From Clostridia bacterium (lineage in GTDB: Bacteria > Bacillota > Clostridia > Oscillospirales > Acutalibacteraceae), in the NCBI GenBank assembly GCA_017441385.1, contig JAFRXY010000040.1, positions 41,363 to 105,362 of the forward strand: a stretch of 64,000 nucleotides of DNA, read 5' to 3'. Both the position numbers and the translations under genes were made by a program. Below, piece after piece: positions 58,085 to 64,000 of the stretch. The notes under the pieces are model-generated. The model made no database searches. It saw only the letters and a list, made by a program, of their open reading frames with translations, and had not been told where the DNA came from. Numbering within the stretch: the stretch's first letter is position 1; the number at the start of each line of letters is the position of its first letter.

Positions 58085-60040
58085 TTATTTCTTCAAGGCG
58101 GCGATCATGGAGATGCCCGCCATTTTTACAGCACCGCTGGCGGTGAGAAGGACGTCGGTGCCCGCCTTTTCGCCGTTGATGAAAATCTCCCATTCGCCCT
58201 CCGGCAGCTCATAACTGACCGCCTCGCGGTTGGCGTTGTAAGCTACCAGCAGATCGCGGTCGTCCCCCTCGTCGCTGGCCGCGACGGTGAAGGACACCAT
58301 GTTCGGCCCGGGGCAGCAGAGGAATTTCAGATTGTCGCGAACCTGCGCGGCCTCGGTGAATCGCAGGGATTTGTGCGCCTTGCGGAAGGCGATGAGTCCC
58401 TGATAGTAACGGAAGATGTCTATGTACTCCGACTTGCGGTTCCAGTCGATATTGTTGACCTTGTCGGGGGAGCGGAAGCTGTTCTCGTCGAAGCCGCCGA
58501 GTTCCTCGTTGTATTTGGTGCGGAGGAAGTCCTGCCCGAACTGGATGAAGGAAATGCCCTGCGCGGTGAAGATAATGCCGGCCGCCAGCTTATCCATCTT
58601 AATGCGGGTCGCCTCGCTGTCCTCGGGATTGGAGGTGGCGAGTTTGTCCCAGATGGTGAGGTTGTCGTGGGCTTCCACGTAATTGACGGCCTGCGAAGGA
58701 TGGAGCGCCCAGCCCTTCTTGGAGTAATTGACTCGGCTCATGTCGATACCGGGGAAGTCGATGCAGCCCACCAGACCGAACTTGACGGTTTCCTCGAAAT
58801 GTTTCGCGCCGCTGACGAAGCCCTTTTCTTTCAGTTCGAAGACATGTCCCTTGATGCCGTCGCGGATATCGTCGCTGAAGGCGCCCACGCCGGGGAACTG
58901 CTTGGCGTTGCACTTGAGCGCTCTGAGTTCGTCGGGAATGCCGCATTCGCCGCCGGTCCAGCCTTCGCCGTAGACGATGATGGTCGGGTCGATCCTGTTC
59001 AGCTCCTCGCGGATTTCATTCATGGTGACGATGTCGTGAATGCCCATGAGGTCGAAGCGGAAGCCGTCCAGCATGTATTCCGAAGCCCAGTGCACCACCG
59101 AATCCACGATGTACTTGCGGCACATCGGGCGGTCGGAGGCGGTTTCATTGCAGCAGGCGGAGCCGTCGTAGAAGGTGCCGTCCTCCCTCGTGCGGTGATA
59201 GAAGTGGGGAACGGTCATATTGAGGTAGCTTTCCTCGCCGAACATGGTGTGATTGTAGACAACGTCCATAATGACGCGGATGCCGTTCTTATGGAGCGCC
59301 TGCACCATCTGCTTGTATTCGTTGATACGCACGGCGGGGTCGTAAGCGTCGGTGGAATAGGAGCCTTCCGGCGCGTTGTAATTCAGCGGGTCATAGCCCC
59401 AGTTGAACTGCGGCTTGTCGAGCTTGGTTTCGTCGACGGTGTAGTAATCGTAGGAAGGCAGCAGCTGCACATGGGTAATGCCCAGCTCCTTCAGGTGGTC
59501 GACGCCGGTCTTGGTGCCGTCCTCCAGTGTGTGCCCCGTTTCGGTGAAGGCAAGGAATTTGCCGGGGAAATTGCTCTTTGCGCTGTAGTGATTGGAGAAA
59601 TCCCGGACGTGCGTTTCATAGACCACCGCGTCGGTGGGGCGGTTTTCGCCGAAATCCGGACGGGGGGTGTCGCGGAATCCCTCCGGGTCGGTGGAAGAAA
59701 GGTCGATGACCATGCCGCGCAGACCGTTCACGCCGACCGCCTTGGCGTAGGGGTCGACCGCTTCATTGGTCTTGCCGTCCACCGTGACGCTGTAGGTGTA
59801 AAAAATGCCCTTCTGGTCGCCCTTCATCACATGAAGCCATGTGCCGTTTTCCGACGGCTCCATGTCGATGCAATCCAGCCTGTCGCCGCCCAGACCCTCG
59901 CGGAATATATTGAGCGTCACCTTGGAAGCGGTGGGCGCCCACAGGCGGAAAGCGGTCTTTTCAGGGGACCAGATCGCGCCGAGCTTACCGCTGTAATAAT
60001 ACTTCTGGGTAAATTCCTTTGTATCAAAGATGTTTGCCAT
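58085..60040 (-). CDS. pulA: Type I pullulanase (GH13), cytoplasmic
   Basis: The 651-residue protein has an N-terminal CBM48-like beta domain (about residues 20-105) and a GH13 barrel. FNWGYDPLNYNAPEGSYS (about 208-225) is the type I pullulanase signature. The catalytic set is GFRFDLMG (nucleophile Asp), VYGEGWTGG (acid/base Glu) and VEAHDN (transition-state Asp), plus the DVVYNHT region I. It hydrolyses alpha-1,6 branches in pullulan, glycogen and limit dextrins. No signal peptide is present, so it likely acts on internal glycogen or imported dextrins. It stands alone, with an extended -10 promoter and terminator. Confidence 0.95.
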   Translation of the reverse strand: MANIFDTKEFTQKYYYSGKLGAIWSPEKTAFRLWAPTASKVTLNIFREGLGGDRLDCIDMEPSENGTWLHVMKGDQKGIFYTYSVTVDGKTNEAVDPYAKAVGVNGLRGMVIDLSSTDPEGFRDTPRPDFGENRPTDAVVYETHVRDFSNHYSAKSNFPGKFLAFTETGHTLEDGTKTGVDHLKELGITHVQLLPSYDYYTVDETKLDKPQFNWGYDPLNYNAPEGSYSTDAYDPAVRINEYKQMVQALHKNGIRVIMDVVYNHTMFGEESYLNMTVPHFYHRTREDGTFYDGSACCNETASDRPMCRKYIVDSVVHWASEYMLDGFRFDLMGIHDIVTMNEIREELNRIDPTIIVYGEGWTGGECGIPDELRALKCNAKQFPGVGAFSDDIRDGIKGHVFELKEKGFVSGAKHFEETVKFGLVGCIDFPGIDMSRVNYSKKGWALHPSQAVNYVEAHDNLTIWDKLATSNPEDSEATRIKMDKLAAGIIFTAQGISFIQFGQDFLRTKYNEELGGFDENSFRSPDKVNNIDWNRKSEYIDIFRYYQGLIAFRKAHKSLRFTEAAQVRDNLKFLCCPGPNMVSFTVAASDEGDDRDLLVAYNANREAVSYELPEGEWEIFINGEKAGTDVLLTASGAVKMAGISMIAALKK

Positions 60041-60087
60041 TTTAATGATTTACCTGCCTTTCGTTGGTTTGCTTTGGCAATACAATG

Positions 60088-60096
60088 ATTATACCA
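60088..60096 (-). promoter_or_regulatory. Extended -10 promoter of the pullulanase gene
   Basis: On the minus strand TGGTATAAT (TATAAT at 60093-60088) forms an extended -10 element about 48 bases before the ATG. The -35 region is weak. Confidence 0.55.
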
Positions 60097-60201
60097 TAAC
60101 AGCCGAAGAAATACCATCTTTTTAACAATTATTTAACGAAATTTCCCTCAAAATTGTGTACGAATTAAAAGAGGAAAAATTGGGGAATTTGGAGGAATTC
60201 T

Positions 60202-60654
60202 TTATCCCGAATATTCATAGAGCGCGGCGATTTCCGCTTGGGTCATGGGAAGGCCGGCGGGTATGTAGATTTTGTGCGTTCCTCCGGAACGGAATATGCC
60301 GATGCGCGACACGATATCCGGCTTCCCCAGCCTTTGAAGTTGATTCAGAGCGTCAAGCAGGTTATCGGAATGGGAAAAATCAAAAGACCTTCCGCACGGT
60401 TCCTCTGTGAACTGAATGAAAAACCGGCAGCCGCCGGAATGCAGCGGACGGCAGAGGACGCATACAAAATGCCCGTCGCGGCGGAGTCCGGCGCATTCCT
60501 CCAGCAGAGCGAAAATTTTTTCCAGAAGCAGCAGGGTCTTCCTGTTTTGCAGCGTCAGGTCACGCCCGCTCAGTCCGAAATTTAAAAATTCACTTTTTGA
60601 AAAATACACAAGCGCCGATTTGCAGGGATTTCCGGGCAGCAATTTTATGATCAT
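60202..60654 (-). CDS. Small cytoplasmic protein, possibly MecA-like
   Basis: The start is the ATG at 60654 with GGAGG ten bases upstream; the frame is open far upstream but that part is antisense to the RnfC-like gene. The 150-residue product opens with MIIKLLPGN and a helical segment, contains a short Cys-containing strand pair (FVCVLCRPL), and ends with FDFSHSDNLLDALNQL followed by IFRSGGTHKIYIPAGLP. This end recalls the C-terminal domain of MecA-type ClpC adaptors (a phenylalanine-rich strand, a helix for a run such as DDVI-A-L, and a strand near the end). The match is weak and by eye only. It is divergent from the RnfC-like gene. Confidence 0.5.
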   Translation of the reverse strand: MIIKLLPGNPCKSALVYFSKSEFLNFGLSGRDLTLQNRKTLLLLEKIFALLEECAGLRRDGHFVCVLCRPLHSGGCRFFIQFTEEPCGRSFDFSHSDNLLDALNQLQRLGKPDIVSRIGIFRSGGTHKIYIPAGLPMTQAEIAALYEYSG

Positions 60655-60744
60655 CTCTTGACTTACCTCCGAAGCGGTATTATAGTATTTATATAATGCA
60701 TTAAAGCACCTGCCACATGCAAAAAGCAAGAGGTGAATAGTGGA

Positions 60745-62022
60745 GTGGGGAGAAAAAACATCAATTTTTTCAATACCGGCAGACATGTCGATCTGGAACA
60801 GCACAAGGAACCTGCATTTTCCGCTCCGCTGTGTTCCGTGCCGATCAGGGACTGCGTACATGTGCCGCTTTATGACCCGGGCGGGGAGGTCATGTATCCC
60901 GTGCCCAGGAAGGGCGACCGCTGCGCGCGGTTTTCCCCGCTGGCGCGGACGATGACCCATTCCGGCGAGATGGGGCCGTCGTGGATCATGTCGCCCGTGT
61001 CGGGCTTTGTGGAGGATATTGTTCCCATGGAGCACGAGCTTCTCGGCCCTCTGTTCTGCGCGGTCATCCGGCCCGACAATACCGTTCCTCCGCTGCCCAC
61101 CGTGCAGCACAGCCTTGGCACCATGACCATTGACGGGGTGCTCCGCACCGTGCATCAGGCGGGCATTGTCGACGAATTCGACGGAAAGCCGCTGATTCAT
61201 AAAATTCTCCGCGCACGGGAGCGGGATATCAGGGAGATTGCCGCCATTGCGCTGGACGACAGCCCCTACGTCAGCAGCGCCCTCAAGACCGTGAGCGAAT
61301 TTGCCGCCGAAGTGACCGACGGCATTACCGTCGTGCTGAAAGCGCTGGACGGCGGCAGCGCCAAGCTGGCCATCTTCGACTGCGAAGAAGTGCATATGCG
61401 CCCCGGTTCGGACAGCATGGGATTCGTCAAGCCGGTGAGAATGAGCGGGGGATTCCCGCTGATTTCCAAATTCAAGCGGCAGTATTACCCCAAGGGCAAT
61501 TTCCTTCCGATCGGGGTGCAGGCGCTCCGTGCCGCCTCGAATGCCCTTCTCAGGGGAATTCCGCAGACCAACGGCATTGTCACGGTATCGGGGGACTGCA
61601 TCAGGCATCCCTGCAATGCCATTGTGGTCAACGGCACGCCGCTGGAGGACGTGCTGCGGTTCGTGGGTGTGAATAAGGTGCCGAATTATGTGATATTCGG
61701 CGACACCATGAACGGCGTGACCGTCACGGATATGTCCACGCCCGTTCCGCTGGGTACCCGCGCGATTACCGTCATGCATTCCCTGATCCGCCCGGAAAAG
61801 ACTTCCTGCACCCGGTGCGGCCGGTGTGTCGCGGTCTGTCCGATGGGGCTGCCGGTCTATCTGGCCATGCGGAGCCATGAGCGGGGGAATGTGGAGGAAG
61901 CCGCCTCTTTCGGCGCGGAGAAATGCACGGGCTGCGGGGCGTGCAGCGCGGTCTGTCCTTCCGGTCTGGAACCTGCCGACGTCATGCGGACGCTGAAACG
62001 CTACAAACGCAAGAGAAGGTAG
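60745..62022 (+). CDS. Orphan RnfC-like iron-sulfur protein
   Basis: The 425-residue protein resembles RnfC/NqrF-type and PduS-like subunits: an N-terminal biotinyl/barrel-sandwich region (SPVSGFVEDIVPM), a central SLBB-like and Rossmann part with GAVDEF-type GIVDEFDGKPLIHK (about 140-153), and a C-terminal pair of [4Fe-4S] motifs, CTRCGRCVAVCP and CTGCGACSAVCP. RnfC passes electrons from NADH into the Rnf complex. The usual rnfDGEAB genes do not follow, so this copy must act with another partner or alone. The start is uncertain; GTG at 60745 has GAGGTG nine bases upstream, which itself contains the other candidate GTG (60733). Confidence 0.75.
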   Translation: MGRKNINFFNTGRHVDLEQHKEPAFSAPLCSVPIRDCVHVPLYDPGGEVMYPVPRKGDRCARFSPLARTMTHSGEMGPSWIMSPVSGFVEDIVPMEHELLGPLFCAVIRPDNTVPPLPTVQHSLGTMTIDGVLRTVHQAGIVDEFDGKPLIHKILRARERDIREIAAIALDDSPYVSSALKTVSEFAAEVTDGITVVLKALDGGSAKLAIFDCEEVHMRPGSDSMGFVKPVRMSGGFPLISKFKRQYYPKGNFLPIGVQALRAASNALLRGIPQTNGIVTVSGDCIRHPCNAIVVNGTPLEDVLRFVGVNKVPNYVIFGDTMNGVTVTDMSTPVPLGTRAITVMHSLIRPEKTSCTRCGRCVAVCPMGLPVYLAMRSHERGNVEEAASFGAEKCTGCGACSAVCPSGLEPADVMRTLKRYKRKRR

Positions 62023-62039
62023 AAGGTAAAAAGAAAAAG

Positions 62040-62190
62040 GAATGTGCGCAGCGCCGAACTAGCGAGCGAATGCGAGCGCGGGGTGCAGGGGACTGGTTCC
62101 CTGCCGGGGGTCTGGGGCAGAGCCACCAGCGGGGCGGTGGGGCAGCGCCCCACGAGGGAGCGAAGCGACCGAGCAGGACAGGCTAAGAAC
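62040..62190 (+). repeat. GC-rich dispersed repeat, copy D
   Basis: Near-identical to copy A over the GGGGTGCAGGGGACTGG to GGGGCGGTGGGGCAG part and to copy B at both ends. Sequence after it (62191-62300) shares GGGCGACTACAG and ACCAAAAGCAAGAC with the region after copy A, so the whole unit may be about 250 bp. Confidence 0.75.
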
Positions 62191-62339
62191 ACGATAAAGG
62201 TAGGGCGCATACCGACGCAGTACCAACCAAAAGCAAGACGCGCCCGGGGTATTTATACAAGGTCGGGCGACTACAGAAAAAAGCCCCATACCGTGATCCG
62301 CCCTGCCCCGACCGGAGATATCGTCAAATTAAGATGAAG

Positions 62340-62455
62340 CCTGCGCCGGGGGGCGCTCCTTCCGGCACTTCGTGCCACCTTCCTCAGAGAGGAAGGTAAT
62401 TATCGGCTCCCTCTCTGAGGGGGCTGTCAGCGTAAGCTGACCGGGGGAGCACCAC
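62340..62455 (+). repeat. Inverted-repeat element of the CTCCCTCTCTGAGGG type
   Basis: Contains CCTTCCTC-AGA-GAGGAAGG, then CTCCCTCTCTGAGGGGG and GTCAGC-GTAA-GCTGAC, a chain of hairpins. I know similar extragenic repeats from Oscillospiraceae and Faecalibacterium genomes, where they are often mistaken for small genes. It ends 60 bases before the radical SAM gene. Confidence 0.65.
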
Positions 62456-62514
62456 CGGTGCAAGGTGCATTTTTCATGATTCACAAAGCGCACCTGACAG
62501 GAGGGGGTGATTTG

Positions 62515-63615
62515 ATGAGCAAAGTCGGCATAAAGTCCCGCGATATGGGGAGGCTGGCGGAGTACAGGGAATACCTGCGGCGCCATCCCCGTCTGACCTA
62601 TCTCTTTGCGGAACTCACCGACCGCTGCAATCTCGCCTGCCTGCACTGCGGAAGCAGCTGCGGCGGGGGAGAGGGAAGGCTGCTGGACACCAAGCTGCTT
62701 CTGCGGACGCTGGGGGAAGTGGCGGAGGATTTTGAGCCGCGCACCGTCATGATCTGTCTGACTGGCGGCGAACCGCTGCTTCACCCCGACTTCTTTGAAA
62801 TTGCAAAAAGAATTCACGATTTCGGCTTTCCGTGGGGGATTACCACCAACGGAACGCTGATCGACCTTCCCGTCGCGGAAAGAATGGCGGCGCTGGGGCT
62901 GGAATCGGTCACGCTGAGCCTCGACGGGCTGGAAGGGACGCACGACGCCCTGCGGCGGGTGAAGGGCAGCTTCCGCAAGGTGCTGAAAGCGGTGGAATGC
63001 CTGCATGCCGCCGGCATCAGCGTGCAGATCACTTCGGTGATTCACAGCGGCAATTACCATGAGCTGGAGCCGCTGTTTGACCTGATGTGTGAAATGCGGG
63101 TGGAATCGTGGCGTGTCATCAATATCGAGCCGATCGGTCGGGCGCTGGCGCATCCGGAATTGCTGCTCTCGGATGAGCGGATGCTGGGTCTGCTGGACTT
63201 CATCAGGGAGAAGCGGTATGACGCGGGAACGCCGATGGACGTCTGCTTCGGCTGTTCCCACTATCTTTCCTACGAATACGAGCGGGAGCTGCGGGACAAT
63301 TATTTCATCTGCGGTTCCGGCCTATACGTCGCGAGCATTCTCTGCAACGGGGACATTTATTCCTGCCTCGATATAGAACGCCGCCCTGAGCTGATTCAGG
63401 GCAATATTGCCCGCGACCGGTTTTCGGACGTGTGGCGGGACGGGTTCCGGGAATTCCGGAGCGACCGCACGATGCTCTGCGGGAAATGCCGGAATTGCGC
63501 CGAGAGAGAATTCTGCGCGGGAGATTCCACCCATACGTGGGATTTTGACAATAACCAACCGAGATTCTGTATAGCTTCGGTAAAGAGAAATATGCGAAAG
63601 GAGAATTCACAATGA
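62515..63615 (+). CDS. Radical SAM/SPASM protein
   Basis: The 366-residue protein has the radical SAM cluster motif CNLACLHC (CxxxCxxC, about residues 38-45), the GGE motif in CLTGGEPLLHPDF (about 83-95) and a barrel with TTNGTLIDL and VTLSLDGLEGTHD. Its C-terminal SPASM-like region has many cysteines: CFGC, CGSG, CNGDIYSC and CGKCRNC..EFC, likely binding one or two auxiliary [4Fe-4S] clusters. Such proteins modify peptides or enzymes, or make cofactors. The ATG at 62515 is about eight bases after AGGAGG; the longer frame to 62458 overlaps a repeat. The stop overlaps the zinc-ribbon gene (ATGA). Substrate unknown. Confidence 0.88.
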   Translation: MSKVGIKSRDMGRLAEYREYLRRHPRLTYLFAELTDRCNLACLHCGSSCGGGEGRLLDTKLLLRTLGEVAEDFEPRTVMICLTGGEPLLHPDFFEIAKRIHDFGFPWGITTNGTLIDLPVAERMAALGLESVTLSLDGLEGTHDALRRVKGSFRKVLKAVECLHAAGISVQITSVIHSGNYHELEPLFDLMCEMRVESWRVINIEPIGRALAHPELLLSDERMLGLLDFIREKRYDAGTPMDVCFGCSHYLSYEYERELRDNYFICGSGLYVASILCNGDIYSCLDIERRPELIQGNIARDRFSDVWRDGFREFRSDRTMLCGKCRNCAEREFCAGDSTHTWDFDNNQPRFCIASVKRNMRKENSQ

Positions 63616-63977
63616 GCGAAATCAATCCCAAAGGAAGATGCCGGATCTGCGGCGCGGAACTGCACTTCAAGGACGAGCGCTGCCCGGCATGCGGCGGGAA
63701 GAACGACTGCTGGGTCACGCCCGACCCCACAAGGTGCGGCAACTGCCACGCGCCTCTTGACCCGGACGACAGATACTGCCGCAAATGCGGCACCAAGGCG
63801 GGCGAAGGCGCCTTTGCACCCTACCAGCAGATCATGCAGTGCATTTACGGCCCCCGACCGGTTGAAAGAACCCACGTCTGCCCGGAATGCGGCTACAGCT
63901 GGACGACCTGCCTGATGATCGACAATGAGAAATACTGCCCGCAATGCGGCGCGGAAGCACCCGCTCAGGAGAGGTAG
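63612..63977 (+). CDS. Small protein with three zinc ribbons
   Basis: The 121-residue protein consists almost only of Cys-x2-Cys pairs: CRICG and CPACG (about residues 10-29), CGNCH and CRKCG (about 42-60), then CPECG and CPQCG (about 94-117), giving three likely Zn(Cys)4 ribbons. A linker of about 30 residues separates the second and third. Zinc-ribbon proteins of this kind act in protein or nucleic acid binding; no function can be given. Its ATG overlaps the radical SAM stop by four bases, and AAAGGAG sits just upstream, so the two are co-translated and probably work together. Confidence 0.75.
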   Translation: MSEINPKGRCRICGAELHFKDERCPACGGKNDCWVTPDPTRCGNCHAPLDPDDRYCRKCGTKAGEGAFAPYQQIMQCIYGPRPVERTHVCPECGYSWTTCLMIDNEKYCPQCGAEAPAQER

Positions 63978-64000
63978 GAGGCAGAAGGCAGAAGGCAGAA
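63971..64000 (+). repeat. AGAAGGC heptads at the window edge
   Basis: Three units of AGAAGGC follow the zinc-ribbon stop and run out of the window. They belong to the same class of seven-base arrays seen elsewhere in intergenic positions. Confidence 0.6.

Noticed and set aside
57968..60088. 706-codon plus-strand open frame
   Set aside because: Fully antisense to the pullulanase gene, which has all GH13 motifs. The plus frame shows no recognisable domain and begins in the terminator region.
62001..62289. Small frames on both strands over the dispersed repeat, of the type rich in Pro, Arg and Ser
   Set aside because: The same peptides appear in every repeat copy and in several frames, which is typical of repeats misread as genes.

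Overview
The window reads as a chromosome segment of a spore-forming, Gram-positive Clostridia, most likely a Ruminococcus-like member of the Oscillospiraceae. This is inferred from gene content and order, not from any search. Supporting points are SigA-type promoters with extended -10 elements, strong AGGAGG ribosome sites, a spoVM gene, an LCP wall-polymer ligase, the GatCAB amidotransferase, a PASTA kinase, and the Bacillus-like order yicC-remA-gmk-rpoZ-priA-def-fmt-rsmB-rlmN-prpC-prkC-rsgA-thiN-spoVM. G+C is moderately high and third positions are GC-rich.

Region 1 (1-1925) is the end of a potassium uptake pair (trkA tail, trkH) closed by a terminator. Region 2 (2012-18037) is the accessory highlight. 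A well-formed promoter starts a run of eleven same-strand genes that resemble a Gram-positive Pel exopolysaccharide locus: a membrane-anchored DUF2194 protein, PelF (GT4), PelG, two tandem GT8 transferases, a PelD-like fusion, a PelE-like protein, a polytopic GT-C-like membrane transferase, then GT2, GT4 and a DPM-synthase-like GT2. The PelD-like protein carries an N-terminal extended-SDR domain whose catalytic Tyr and Lys are replaced. It then has four membrane helices, a coiled coil, a GAF domain and a GGDEF-like domain that has lost GGDEF but keeps an RxxD site at the correct spacing. The inference is a c-di-GMP-controlled synthase for a heteropolysaccharide, with a lipid-linked sugar branch for decoration outside the membrane.

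Region 3 (18.2-36.5 kb) is mixed core metabolism: a small lipoprotein, ilvE, folB-folK, a MutS-like ATPase, an LCP protein, gatCAB, a tex-lipoprotein-DUF1292 operon, a DUF1624 acyltransferase, an orphan Nif11-like peptide, another lipoprotein and an alaA-type aminotransferase. Region 4 (36.5-55 kb) has a one-piece ABC exporter and then the long conserved yicC to spoVM block (RNA turnover, nucleotide supply, replication restart, N-terminal formyl processing, rRNA modification, Ser/Thr phosphorylation, ribosome GTPase, thiamine). coaBC and rpe are absent from that block, and a zinc peptidase and two membrane proteins are inserted. Region 5 (55-64 kb) holds a two-gene membrane operon, a cytoplasmic pullulanase, a possible MecA-like adaptor, an orphan RnfC-like iron-sulfur protein, and a radical SAM/SPASM protein overlapping a triple zinc-ribbon gene at the window edge.

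Intergenic space is rich in repeats: three identical 103-bp MITE-like palindromes, four copies of a GC-rich dispersed element, other hairpin repeats, and several heptanucleotide arrays linked to a conserved small hairpin just upstream of genes. Some of these supply stop codons or C-terminal codons to neighbouring genes.
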